From positions 185,277 through 249,276 of the forward strand of contig NZ_JACJQN010000007.1 in the NCBI RefSeq assembly GCF_014696675.1: 64,000 nucleotides of DNA. Reading direction: 5' to 3'. The DNA comes from Phormidium tenue FACHB-1052 (lineage in GTDB: Bacteria > Cyanobacteriota > Cyanobacteriia > Phormidesmidales > Phormidesmidaceae). Positions 17,110 through 26,256 of the stretch are shown here, one piece after another. The notes beneath the pieces were generated by a model. That model was not told where the DNA came from and made no database searches. It worked only from the letters and a program-made list of their open reading frames with translations. Both the position numbers and the translations under genes were made by a program. Each line of letters begins with the position of its first letter. The stretch's first letter is position 1.

Positions 17110-17580
17110 ATGTCAACAACAGAATCTAGCCAGGACTTGGTGCTCCGCTTTTACAAAGCCTTCGATGATCGCGCCATCGATCGTGCCCTGGATTTGCTCG
17201 CTCCTAACTTTGTCGCCCACCAAGCAGGAATGCCTGAGCCCCTTGACGGAGAGGGCTTTAAGCGGTTTGGGCTGTCGTTTTATACGGCCTTTAGCCAGGG
17301 TCAGCACAGGTTTGATGAAATCGTTGCCGCTGGCGATCGCGTCATCACCTGCGGCATGTTTACGGCTACCCACCTTGGCTCCTTTCAGGGTTTGCCGCCC
17401 ACCGGCAGGCAAATCAGCCTTGCGGTTATGCACATTGACCGAGTAGAGAACGGCAAGATTGTTGAACACTGGGGCCAAGGCGATGCCCTAGGGCTGATGC
17501 AGCAGCTTGGCGTTGTCTTTTTGCCCGGGCCTAAGCTGTTGCCCCACCTGCTACGCAGTGCTGTGACTCGATGGTTTTAG
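17110..17580 (+). CDS. SnoaL-like polyketide-cyclase-fold protein
   Basis: A 156-aa NTF2-fold protein of the SnoaL/ester cyclase group. It shows VLRFYKAFDDRAIDRALDLLAPNFVAHQ, HRFDEIVAAGDRVITCGMFTATHLG, and the C-terminal MHIDRVENGKIVEHWGQGD, which is typical of the family. The substrate cannot be inferred; many members are small-molecule cyclases, hydratases or uncharacterised. The ATG at 17110 (MSTTESS) is preferred to an upstream TTG. Its divergent TetR neighbour is the probable regulator. Confidence 0.85.
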   Translation: MSTTESSQDLVLRFYKAFDDRAIDRALDLLAPNFVAHQAGMPEPLDGEGFKRFGLSFYTAFSQGQHRFDEIVAAGDRVITCGMFTATHLGSFQGLPPTGRQISLAVMHIDRVENGKIVEHWGQGDALGLMQQLGVVFLPGPKLLPHLLRSAVTRWF

Positions 17581-17674
17581 TGGGTGCGCCAGTTCTCAGA
17601 TGAACAATAACAGGTTGGCAGCAGGCTCGCCGTGGCTAAGATTCCGTAAACAGGTTCCCCGACAGGGCAGCTGA

Positions 17675-20170
17675 GTGATTAAGCTAGGGTTGCCCTCGCT
17701 GCGCCCCCCCATGACCTCGTCTTCCAAAGCTAAGACTGCTGCCCTCGCCACTGGCTCTCAGATTACGGGCTGGGTGCAGCGACAGATCAAGCGAGATTGG
17801 GTAAAACTTTCGCTGGCTGGGTTGTGGCTGAGTTTCGTTGCGGCCCACGTGGCTACCGACTCGGCACCGGTTCAGCTAGTAGAACGGCGGCTGCAAACGG
17901 TCTTTTTTGAGATTCGTGGCCCTGTAGCGCCTCCCGATGACATTGTCATTTTGGCGATGGATGATGAATCCTTTGGGCAAGCTGAATATTACCGCGCCAA
18001 CCCTGAGCAGTACAGCTATTTCGCTCCGATTTCGGGCAGCCCGTGGCAGCGATCGGCCCATGCGATCGCGATCGAACGCCTGCTAGAGGCCGGAGCCAAG
18101 GCGGTAGCGGTGGATATTTTGATGTTCTCGGATAGCAGCTACGGCCCCGCCGACGACCAGGCCCTAGCCGATGTGCTGGCTCGCTATGGCGATCGCGTCG
18201 TGCTGGCTACCCGCGTCGACGATGCCCAGCTGCGCCAGGGAGCCTTAATTAGCCCTACCCAGCCGCTGCCCAAACTGCTCGATACGCCCGTTCATACCGG
18301 CAACATCAACTTTTTCATCGAGCCCGATGGCCGTATTCACCGCCATGGGCGTGCCTACCTAGATGGACTGATCAAGAGCCAGGCGGATCTTGACCCTGGC
18401 GAGATCGGCAATGAGGCCGAGACTACCCAGTCCTTCGCTGAGGCCACCCTCAATGCCGCTGGGGTTGACCATCCCCGTTATCAGGGCGACTTCCTAGATT
18501 TCTACGGGCCTACTCGCAGTTTTAACCACATACCCTTTTGGCAGGTTCTTGACCCCGACCCTTGGGCTAATTACCTCGATAACGGGCGCTATTTTCAAGA
18601 CAAAATTGTGCTGATTGGGGGCACTGCCAAGTTTCTGCAAGACTTTCACCAAGCCCCCTTCTCAGAAACCTTGCTGCACCCCGAGACCATGGCCGGGGTC
18701 GAAATTTTGGCTACCGATATCGCCAACCTGCGCGATGGTCAAGCCCTGCGCATAGGCATTCCTAACCCCTGGCTGCGGGGGCTGTTGGTGTTGGGTGGCG
18801 GGGCCGGGTTTATGCTGCTGCTGCGGCGGTTTAATCGCCCCATCGCTCGCCTGGGCTGGACGGCGGCCAGCCTAGGTAGCTGGTTTTGGGTGAGCTACGT
18901 CGCCTTTGTGGGGGCAGGCCTGTTGCTACCCACAGGCGCTCCTATTGTGGGGTTGATGGTGCTGGGCAGTACCTACATCGTGGCCGATATTGTGACTGAG
19001 CAACTGCGCAAACAGCGCCTGCGTCAAACCCTAGAGCAGTACGTCACCTCCCCCATCGTGCAGGAAATCATCAGCCAGCAAGACGATCTGCAAGACCTGC
19101 TCAAGCTGCGGGAGGCGGAGGTGATCGGCCTGTTGCTAGCCAACCGCTACCGCATTGTGCGGCTGCTGGGCTCAGGGGGCTTTGGCGAAACCTACGTGGC
19201 TGAAGACACCCAGCGCCCCGGTTCGCCCATCTGCGTCGTGAAGCAGCTGCGGATTATCAGCAATGATCCAAGGGCACACCGCTTGGGCCGACGCTTCTTT
19301 GAGGGCGAGGCCGAAACCCTCGAAAAACTAGGTCACCACCCGCAAATTCCCCGGCTTCTAGCCTATTTTGAAGTCCAAAATTCCTTTTACTTGGTGGAGG
19401 AAATGATCGAGGGTCGTCTGCTCAAGGATGAGTTCGCTTCTCGCCGACCCATGCCCCAGGCCTACGTGCTAGATCTGCTGCTAGGGCTGTTGCCGGTGGT
19501 GGCCTTTGTCCACGACCAGGGGGTGATTCACCGCGACATCAAGCCGTCGAATATCATTCGCCGCGAGGCGGATGGGCAGCTAGTGCTGATCGACTTTGGC
19601 GCTGTCAAGCTCATTTCTAACAAGCTGGCGGATACGGGGGTAAATCTCACTTCCACCTCTACCATTGGGGTAGGCACCCAGGGCTATATGCCCAGTGAGC
19701 AGTCGGCGGGGTTGCCCAAGTTTGGCAGTGACCTCTACGCCCTGGGCATTACTGCCATCGAGGCTCTGACTGGCATTCCGGCCTACGCCCTGCGCCGCGA
19801 CGTGAATGGGGAACTGCTTTGGCGACATGAGGCTCCTAACCTCGATCCTAGATTTGGCGACATCGTCACTCGGCTGGTGCTTTACGACTTCACCGATCGC
19901 TACCAGCGGGCCGAGGAAGTGCTGGCTGACCTCAGCAGTGTTGAAGTGGTGGTGCGATCGCAGCCCCAGCCTGAGGGCCAGCCAGCCACCGGGGAAGACA
20001 CCGCTGCTGGCCTGATTCCCTACGGTGTGCGCATCGACAGCGTGGCCACCGACAACATGGACGACCCCGAGGCCGCTGAGGACGACACCCGCATGCTGCC
20101 CGGCGACTGGTTTGCCACCGCTGAGGACGATGCCTCCAGTGCGGCTGGCAGTACTGAGGCTAGCACCTGA
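17675..20170 (+). CDS. CHASE2-domain serine/threonine protein kinase
   Basis: An 831-aa receptor kinase. A first membrane helix at about 45-62 is followed by an extracytoplasmic CHASE2 sensor domain (about 65-345; VVLATRVDD, NINFFIEPDGRIHRHGR, KIVLIGGTAKFLQDFH). Two or three TM helices at about 365-445 follow, then a Hanks-type kinase (about 488-760) with GSGGFGETY, the VVKQL lysine, VIHRDIKPSN and LIDFGAVK, plus an acidic C-terminal tail. All catalytic residues are present, so it is probably active. The GTG at 17675 or the ATG at 17711 (MTSSSKAK) could be the start. The signal sensed is unknown. Confidence 0.93.
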   Translation: MIKLGLPSLRPPMTSSSKAKTAALATGSQITGWVQRQIKRDWVKLSLAGLWLSFVAAHVATDSAPVQLVERRLQTVFFEIRGPVAPPDDIVILAMDDESFGQAEYYRANPEQYSYFAPISGSPWQRSAHAIAIERLLEAGAKAVAVDILMFSDSSYGPADDQALADVLARYGDRVVLATRVDDAQLRQGALISPTQPLPKLLDTPVHTGNINFFIEPDGRIHRHGRAYLDGLIKSQADLDPGEIGNEAETTQSFAEATLNAAGVDHPRYQGDFLDFYGPTRSFNHIPFWQVLDPDPWANYLDNGRYFQDKIVLIGGTAKFLQDFHQAPFSETLLHPETMAGVEILATDIANLRDGQALRIGIPNPWLRGLLVLGGGAGFMLLLRRFNRPIARLGWTAASLGSWFWVSYVAFVGAGLLLPTGAPIVGLMVLGSTYIVADIVTEQLRKQRLRQTLEQYVTSPIVQEIISQQDDLQDLLKLREAEVIGLLLANRYRIVRLLGSGGFGETYVAEDTQRPGSPICVVKQLRIISNDPRAHRLGRRFFEGEAETLEKLGHHPQIPRLLAYFEVQNSFYLVEEMIEGRLLKDEFASRRPMPQAYVLDLLLGLLPVVAFVHDQGVIHRDIKPSNIIRREADGQLVLIDFGAVKLISNKLADTGVNLTSTSTIGVGTQGYMPSEQSAGLPKFGSDLYALGITAIEALTGIPAYALRRDVNGELLWRHEAPNLDPRFGDIVTRLVLYDFTDRYQRAEEVLADLSSVEVVVRSQPQPEGQPATGEDTAAGLIPYGVRIDSVATDNMDDPEAAEDDTRMLPGDWFATAEDDASSAAGSTEAST

Positions 20171-20180
20171 GCCAGTGCCC

Positions 20181-21680
20181 CTAGGTCTGGGGTGGGGGAA
20201 TGGTGATATCGATCGGAGTAATCACCGTATTTGGGGCCAGGGCGTCGAGACCCGGCTGAATTTCTGCCGGATTGCCCACCACTAAAATCACCAGCTGGTC
20301 TGGGTTGAGCCGGGCCTGGGCCGCCGCTTGCACCTGGGCGATCGTTGCTTCACGCACCTGGTCTTGAAACTGAAACACAAAGTCTTGGGGATAGCCGTAG
20401 TACTCGTAGCGAATTAGCCGAGCCAGGGTTTGACCAGGGCTTTGGAAGTTAAACACGAAGCTGTTGAGCACGGCATCCTTGGCCTGCGCTAGCTCTGCAT
20501 CGGTGATCGACGTGGTGCGGATGCGGTTGATTTCGGCCAGCGTGGACTGAATAAAGGGCACCGTAGCCTCAGAGCGGGTTTGACCCCCGCCAATAAACAG
20601 TCCGGGGTGGTCATAGCGAGGAGCCCAGAAGGCATAGACCGAGTAGGCCAAGCCCTGGCGCGATCGCACCTCGTTAAACAACCTGCCGCTAAAGCCGTTC
20701 ATCACCTCATTCATCACCGCTAGAGCAGCATGGTCAGGGTAGTTAAGCTGCCCACCCAGGTGACCTAGCTCAACGTAGCTCTGGGTTAGCTGGGGTTGCG
20801 ACACCATAAACACGCCAGCCTTGGCCTGCTCTACCGCTGGCAACGTATCCTCTAACGCCTCTCCAACACCCTGCCACTCGCCAAAATAATCAGCAATCCA
20901 CTGCTTCATCTGAGCGCTGTCAAAGTCACCCACAATGCCCAAAATGGTGTGCTCGGGGCGAATAGAAGCCTGATAAAACCGCTCAATATCCTCTTTGCCG
21001 ATCGCTGCCAGCGTTGCGTACTCAATGGTGCGAGCGTAGGGGCTATCGGCCCCATACACCAGCTTGCGAAACTCGCGGCTCGTAATGCCGTCGGGGTCGT
21101 CGTTACGGCGAGCAATGCCGCCACCATACTGGCGCTTGAGCAAATCGATCTTGTCGTCGGCAAAAGCGGGCCGCTGCACCACATCGGCAAACAGCGCAAA
21201 TACCGCTGCGGTGTCTTCACTGAGGGCACTAAAACTAGCGCTGCCTTCACTCAGGTCAATGCCGGTTTCAATCGATGCCGCCCGCTGCTCTAGCTGCTGG
21301 TTGAGCGAGTCAGCATCTAAGCGGGTCGTGCCCCCCAGCCGCATTGCTTCACCCGTCAGATTGGCCAACCCGACCTTGTCCGCCGGCTCAAACCGCGCTC
21401 CGGTGCGAAAGGTAGCGCTGCCGCTCACCAGGGGCAGCTCATGGTCTTCCAGCAGATACACCACCATGCCATTGGGCAACTCGTAGCGCTCATAGGCCGG
21501 AATCTCAATACCCCGCAGGGCTGGAAACTCTAGCTCGTCGTAATGGCGCGGGGCCAGGGCGCTAGCCGAGGGCTGCCAGGCCAGCAGCAACACCCCCAAC
21601 AGTCCGGCCAGGGCCAGCAGCGGCACCATGCCCCGCCGTAGGGTGCGACGGGTACCCATCAACCAGCTATTCGCGTTCAT
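20181..21680 (-). CDS. M16-family protease-like subunit without the zinc motif
   Basis: A 499-aa insulinase-fold protein with an N-terminal membrane or signal segment (about 18-40). At the place of the HxxEH zinc motif it reads LTGEAMRLGGT, so it should be catalytically silent. It keeps the fold and the RQGLAYSVYAF segment typical of M16 partner subunits. It lies about 100 bp downstream of an M16 gene with the intact motif, so the two likely form a heteromeric periplasmic peptidase, as in PqqL-like or mitochondrial processing pairs. The ATG at 21680 (MNANSW) is preferred; 21710 is possible. Confidence 0.9.
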   Translation of the reverse strand: MNANSWLMGTRRTLRRGMVPLLALAGLLGVLLLAWQPSASALAPRHYDELEFPALRGIEIPAYERYELPNGMVVYLLEDHELPLVSGSATFRTGARFEPADKVGLANLTGEAMRLGGTTRLDADSLNQQLEQRAASIETGIDLSEGSASFSALSEDTAAVFALFADVVQRPAFADDKIDLLKRQYGGGIARRNDDPDGITSREFRKLVYGADSPYARTIEYATLAAIGKEDIERFYQASIRPEHTILGIVGDFDSAQMKQWIADYFGEWQGVGEALEDTLPAVEQAKAGVFMVSQPQLTQSYVELGHLGGQLNYPDHAALAVMNEVMNGFSGRLFNEVRSRQGLAYSVYAFWAPRYDHPGLFIGGGQTRSEATVPFIQSTLAEINRIRTTSITDAELAQAKDAVLNSFVFNFQSPGQTLARLIRYEYYGYPQDFVFQFQDQVREATIAQVQAAAQARLNPDQLVILVVGNPAEIQPGLDALAPNTVITPIDITIPPPQT

Positions 21681-21784
21681 CACTGTGCGTCCCAATACCG
21701 TAGGTCTCAACTATGACTGTCTTGAAAGCGGCCCTGGGCCACTCGTCCGTTCTGGCGGCTGACTCAAATCGATCAGCTCCTCAG

Positions 21785-23383
21785 CTACTCGGCGGCTGCG
21801 GCCTGCACCAGCTTTCCTACGGTGCGGCTTTCAGGCCGAAATAGAGTCTGCGCGACTCGCTGAATATCTGCCGCCGACACCGCCTCAATGGCTTTGAGGT
21901 TGTTGAAGATGTTGCGCCAATCGCCGGTTTTAGCCTGGTACTCAGCCAGTAGCGAGGCCATGCCGCCATTGGAGGCCAAACTTTGCAGCAGCCCCGCCCG
22001 AGCCTGGGTTTTGACTCGATCGAGCTCCTCGGGGCTAACGGGTTCCTGCTTCAGCCGCTCTAGTTCCTGGGCAAACAGGGCGCCAATTTCCTCGGGGGTG
22101 TGGCCCGGGGCCGTGAGGCCATAGATTAAAAAGATATTGTCGTAGCGATCGCCCGGAAACCCGTTCAAACTGCCAATATCCAAAGCGATACGGGCCTCGT
22201 CTACCACGGTTTTGTAGATTCTAGACGTCCGCCCACCCACCAGCAGACTCTCAATCATGCCGTAAATCACATGATCCGGGTGGCGCAGGCTAGGCCGATG
22301 GTACCCCTCTAGATACCAGGGCTCCGAGGGCAGTGCCAGCGAAAATTCCTTGGGCGCAGTTTGGGCTGGTTCGTCAATGGCAGGCTCGGGTGGCACCGCC
22401 CGAGGGGTATAGCGGCTAAAGTAAACCTCGGCTAGACGCTTCACCTCCGCCGGGTCAACATCGCCCACCACTACAGCGGTTAGGTTAGCAGGGCCATAAT
22501 AGGTGTCGTAGAACGTTTGCACATCCTCACGGGTGGCTACAAAGAGGTCGTCCTGATAGCCAATCACCGGGCGACGGTAGGGGTGGCTAACAAACACCTC
22601 CTCCAAAAATCGCTCGATCATGGTGCCAATTGGGGAGTTATCCACCCGCATACGCCGCTCTTCGAGAATGACGTCCTTTTCCTCGTAAAATTCGCGAAAC
22701 ACGGGGTCAAGAAACCGCTCCGACTCCAGCGACATCCACAGTTCCAGCTTGTTGGCGGGCAGGCTGTAAAAATAGCGCGTCTCATCGGCAGACGTAGTAG
22801 CGTTGAGGCCGACCCCTCCCGCCTGCTGAATGATTTGGCTGTACTGATTTTGTTCTACGAAGCTAGCTGCCTGCTTCTGCAACGCCACCAACTCCTCCTG
22901 TAGCGCAGCCGCTTTGGCCGTATCACCAGCAGTTTGAGCCGCTAACAGGTCGCTAAATACCGCATCGAGCTGGGCCATCACCTGCTGCTCGGCGGCAAAG
23001 TCTTTGGTGCCAATGCGGCTAGTCCCCTTAAATGCCAGGTGCTCTAAGTAGTGGGCTACACCGGTCTTGCCGTCGGTTTCATCCACCGCGCCGACGTTGG
23101 CGTGAATCATAAACGACACCACTGGAGCCTGGTGCCGCTCTAGCACAATAAACTTCATCCCGTTGGCGAGGGTAAACTCGGTCACGGCATCCGCTACCCG
23201 ATCTAGGTAGGGCTGAATGGCCTGGGCCGCCTGCACGGGCTCCCGCGCCGCTGCTGGAGCAATGGGCCACCACAGCCAGAGGCTAACTAGCGCTACTAAA
23301 CCCACTAAAGCTGGGCGAAGGCGGTGTCTTGACCTGGCCCAAAATTTTGGGGCGATCGCCAGTGTTCCATTCATAAGCAGCAC
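21785..23383 (-). CDS. M16-family zinc metallopeptidase, catalytic subunit
   Basis: A 532-aa periplasmic peptidase. The signal/anchor (about 22-46) ends APAAA. The inverted zinc motif HYLEHLAFKG (His111, Glu114, His115) is intact. An inserted helical segment (about 125-175, rich in Ala/Gln/Glu) follows, then the conserved YFYSLPANKLELWMSLESERF and the KDVILEERRMR region. It is co-oriented with the inactive subunit at 20181-21680. It probably degrades peptides in the periplasm. The ATG at 23383 or the next Met three codons in may be used. Confidence 0.93.
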   Translation of the reverse strand: MLLMNGTLAIAPKFWARSRHRLRPALVGLVALVSLWLWWPIAPAAAREPVQAAQAIQPYLDRVADAVTEFTLANGMKFIVLERHQAPVVSFMIHANVGAVDETDGKTGVAHYLEHLAFKGTSRIGTKDFAAEQQVMAQLDAVFSDLLAAQTAGDTAKAAALQEELVALQKQAASFVEQNQYSQIIQQAGGVGLNATTSADETRYFYSLPANKLELWMSLESERFLDPVFREFYEEKDVILEERRMRVDNSPIGTMIERFLEEVFVSHPYRRPVIGYQDDLFVATREDVQTFYDTYYGPANLTAVVVGDVDPAEVKRLAEVYFSRYTPRAVPPEPAIDEPAQTAPKEFSLALPSEPWYLEGYHRPSLRHPDHVIYGMIESLLVGGRTSRIYKTVVDEARIALDIGSLNGFPGDRYDNIFLIYGLTAPGHTPEEIGALFAQELERLKQEPVSPEELDRVKTQARAGLLQSLASNGGMASLLAEYQAKTGDWRNIFNNLKAIEAVSAADIQRVAQTLFRPESRTVGKLVQAAAAE

Positions 23384-23702
23384 TCAAACGGGATGGGCTC
23401 GACTCCGTTCTTTAGGATAGTGGAGTCTCCTAGGCAATGACCACACTCCGCCCTCTAGGGCGATGGTTTCTTTGGCTAGACCTTCAGGCAGTTGTCAAAG
23501 CCTCAAATCCTCAGTAAAGTTCCCATAGACCCACGGTTGAGTGGGCCTTAAACCCCTCTAGGATGAGTCTTAAGTTAGCTCGCTCTTCAATGGGCGCGAT
23601 AATTAGGCGCGATCGATACAAGCCTCTTTAGGGTCAGCCTTTCCCAGGCTCCCGGTGAACTCAACTTTCCGATCACTTACGTTCCAATAAAGGGGTCAGG
23701 CC
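23384..23702. other. Intergenic region between M16 and mlaE genes
   Basis: About 320 bp between divergent genes. No ORF, RNA or repeat is recognised. It must hold both promoters, but I could not assign boxes with confidence. Confidence 0.3.
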
Positions 23703-24500
23703 TTGACACAGGCGGCAAACAGCTCAAACCTGAAGCAGTGGGCTCAACGGGCTCTAGCAGCGACCTTTTTAGCAGGCCAGGTCGTTATTCACTTGATTTC
23801 TCGTCCGGTGCATCGGCGTAACACCCTAGATCAGATGGCTGCTGTGGGCCCTGAGTCGCTGCTGATTGCTTTAATCACCGCTGCCTTTGTGGGCATGGTG
23901 TTTACTATTCAGGTAACGCGAGAATTTTTAAGCTTTGGGGCTGGAGCAGCCGTGGGTGGCGTGCTGGCCCTCACCCTGGCCCGCGAGCTGGGCCCGGTGC
24001 TGACGGCGGTGATCATCGCGGGTCGGGTCGGGTCAGCTTTTGCAGCTGAAATTGGCACCATGCGTGTCACTGAGCAAATTGACGCCCTGCAAATCCTCAA
24101 AACTGACCCCATCGACTATCTAGTGATTCCTCGGGTGATTGCCTGCGCCCTGATGCTGCCGCTGTTGAATGTGCTGTCGTTCATTACCGGCATGACCGGC
24201 GGGCTGTTGATTGCCACCAGTCAGTACGGCATCACCTATTCAGTCTTTTTAGATTCAGCCAAAAACTTTTTGACAATTTGGGATTTGGTGAGCTCGCTGA
24301 TCAAGGCGTTTTTCTTTGGCATTTTGATTGCCGTCATTGGCACGAGCTGGGGCCTGACCACAACCGGCGGTGCTAAAGGCGTTGGGCAATCGACCACCAC
24401 TGCCGTCGTGACAGCGTTGCTGGCTATTTTTATCAGCAACTTTTTCCTCTCGTGGATCATGTTCCAGGGCACTGGCAGCGCTGTGATGAATAACTTTTAG
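23703..24500 (+). CDS. mlaE: MlaE-family lipid ABC transporter permease
   Basis: A 265-aa integral membrane protein of the MlaE/TGD1 family that moves phospholipids between membranes with an ATPase (MlaF) and an MCE protein (MlaD), neither of which is in this window. It has about five TM helices and the signature ARELGPVLTAVIIAGRVGSAFAAEIGTMRVTEQIDAL at about 95-131. The start is a TTG at 23703 (MTQAANSS) with GGGG about 9 bases upstream. It is followed at short distance by DUF3119 and DUF3086 genes, which suggests accessory parts of the same process. Confidence 0.93.
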   Translation: MTQAANSSNLKQWAQRALAATFLAGQVVIHLISRPVHRRNTLDQMAAVGPESLLIALITAAFVGMVFTIQVTREFLSFGAGAAVGGVLALTLARELGPVLTAVIIAGRVGSAFAAEIGTMRVTEQIDALQILKTDPIDYLVIPRVIACALMLPLLNVLSFITGMTGGLLIATSQYGITYSVFLDSAKNFLTIWDLVSSLIKAFFFGILIAVIGTSWGLTTTGGAKGVGQSTTTAVVTALLAIFISNFFLSWIMFQGTGSAVMNNF

Positions 24501-24571
24501 GGGCGGCTGATTCAGCGATTGCCCCCCAGCCCGAGGAGTAGATGCTCCTATACTTTACATAGCCCTCATCT

Positions 24572-24967
24572 TTGCGAACCGTGACTTCTACCCCTACAGC
24601 GACCCATACCGACCTACCTCCCAGCTACCGCATCCCCCTAACCGTGATCGGTCTTGGAATATTGCTAGCGCTGGGGAAAATTTGGTTAGGAGCATTGGTG
24701 GGTAGCTTTGGCCTGTTCTTGCTGGTGCAGGCCGTGACGCTGACGCTGCGGTTTACCGACAGCGCGCTAGATATTTACCGACGCAATACGCTGATTCGTC
24801 ACTTTCTCTATGAGGAGTGGCAGCATTGGGAGATTTTTTGGAAACCGGTGCCAGTGCTGTTCTACTTTCGTGAGATCAACAGCATTCACTTTTTGCCGAT
24901 CATATTTAGCCCCAACGAACTGCGCACCTGTCTCGAAACCCACTGCGCGGCTGCCCAAGCAGAGTGA
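24572..24967 (+). CDS. DUF3119 membrane protein
   Basis: A 131-aa (or 128-aa) protein with two close TM helices at about 22-55 and a C-terminal soluble part with SALDIYRRNTLIRHFLYEEWQHWEIFWKPVPVLFYFRE, as in DUF3119. The start may be the TTG at 24572 or, as I think more likely, the GTG at 24581. It lies 71 bp after mlaE and 65 bp before DUF3086. The two aromatic and charged stretches resemble a PH-like membrane-associated domain. Role unknown, probably tied to the mlaE neighbour. Confidence 0.85.
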   Translation: MRTVTSTPTATHTDLPPSYRIPLTVIGLGILLALGKIWLGALVGSFGLFLLVQAVTLTLRFTDSALDIYRRNTLIRHFLYEEWQHWEIFWKPVPVLFYFREINSIHFLPIIFSPNELRTCLETHCAAAQAE

Positions 24968-25032
24968 CGGGTTAGCAGGGGGCGAACCAAGCCCTCATCT
25001 GATAGGCTGACAACAGGGCTAGGGGAACCGCT

Positions 25033-26187
25033 ATGACCGCAGAGGAGCTATCACCATCGAGTCTGGGGCCGGATGGCACCAGCGGCTACGGCAGCCCTGA
25101 GGCTAGCTCCGCTTTGGGTGCTGATTCAACCGGTCTCAAGTCAGACTGGAGCAATCGCATTGATGCTCTACGCCATCAAGAGACTGACCTCAAGCGCAGC
25201 ATTGCTGACCTGCAAGCCACCTATAACCGCTTGACCCAAGACCAGTTCCAAAAAATCCAGGCTGACATTGGTCGCATGGTGCAGCAGGGCACGGCAGACC
25301 TAGAGCAGCGCAAGCGCAATCTGCAAAAAGAAATTGAAACGCTGGAGCGTCGCCAGGAGCGGATTCAGGCCGAAATGCGCACTACCTTTGCCGGGGCATC
25401 CCAAGATTTAGCGGTGCGGGTGCAGGGCTTTAAAGACTATCTGGTGGGTAGTCTACAAGATCTGGCGGTGGCGGCAGAGCAGCTTGATATCACTCCGGCA
25501 GCTCGCTCCACCCCAGCGTCGGGGATAGACGCTAGGGGCGATTCTGCAAGGGATGCTCGTTTCGAGTCGGGTGCCGAACGCTCCGCCCCTCGCACGTCTC
25601 CTCGCCGAGCTGCTGCCGAGTCGGCGGCTCAGCCAGCCTTTGCCTCAAATGCCTTTCAAGATCAAACGGAGCGTATTCGCAGCCTGCTTGACCAGTACCG
25701 CATGCGCCCCGATTACTACGGCCCTCTTTGGCAACTGCGCCGTACCTTTGAACCTATTCACGCCGAGCGGGTATCTAACTGGTTCTTTGCCCAGGGCGGT
25801 CGGGGAGCGGTTAAGAGCATGGGCAGCCGCCTGCAAAACGTGCTGGTGGCCTCGTCTGCGCTGTCAATTTTGTATGCCCTTTACGGCAATCGCCTGCGTA
25901 CTCTAGTGCTCTCCAACAGCCCCGAGCGATTGGGAGAATGGCGGCGAGGCTTGCAAGACTGTCTGGGTATTTCCCGCGCCGATTTTGGTACGGGTCAGGG
26001 AGTCATGCTGTTCGATGCCCCAGAGCCGTTGGCTCAACGGGCCGATCGCATCACCGCCGACAACGGTCTACCCTTTATCGTGGTGGACGAAGCCGAGTCG
26101 GTGATCAGTCTGGCGCTGCTGCAATTTCCGCTTTGGCTGGCCTTTGCCCCCGACCCCATGAACCCGGTAGCTGAGTACGACTATTAG
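25033..26187 (+). CDS. DUF3086 protein carrying an in-frame palindromic repeat
   Basis: A 384-aa protein. Residues 1-40 are a low-complexity Ser/Gly/Asp segment, about 42-130 form a long coiled coil (LRHQETDLKRSIADL...LERRQERIQAEMR), about 155-205 are a disordered linker, and about 206-384 are the conserved DUF3086 domain (SLLDQYRMRPDYYGPLWQLRRTFEPIHAERVSNWFF). Residues 169-187 of the linker are encoded by an inverted copy of the 56-bp dispersed repeat. It follows mlaE and DUF3119 on the same strand and may be a soluble partner of that membrane system. Confidence 0.88.
   Translation: MTAEELSPSSLGPDGTSGYGSPEASSALGADSTGLKSDWSNRIDALRHQETDLKRSIADLQATYNRLTQDQFQKIQADIGRMVQQGTADLEQRKRNLQKEIETLERRQERIQAEMRTTFAGASQDLAVRVQGFKDYLVGSLQDLAVAAEQLDITPAARSTPASGIDARGDSARDARFESGAERSAPRTSPRRAAAESAAQPAFASNAFQDQTERIRSLLDQYRMRPDYYGPLWQLRRTFEPIHAERVSNWFFAQGGRGAVKSMGSRLQNVLVASSALSILYALYGNRLRTLVLSNSPERLGEWRRGLQDCLGISRADFGTGQGVMLFDAPEPLAQRADRITADNGLPFIVVDEAESVISLALLQFPLWLAFAPDPMNPVAEYDY
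25538..25593 (-). repeat. Dispersed palindromic repeat, copy 3, inside the DUF3086 gene
   Basis: On the minus strand this 56-bp block aligns without gaps to copy 1 (4088-4143) at about 46 of 56 positions, including the central CGACTCGAAACGAG. It is read through in frame and encodes about 19 Arg/Ser/Ala/Asp-rich residues in the linker of the DUF3086 protein. Confidence 0.75.
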
Positions 26188-26256
26188 CCTCTTTCCTCGC
26201 GCTGGAGAAGTGAGGATCGCAGCTGTTGAGTGTCTTGGGTTTAAAGGTTCTGTAGC

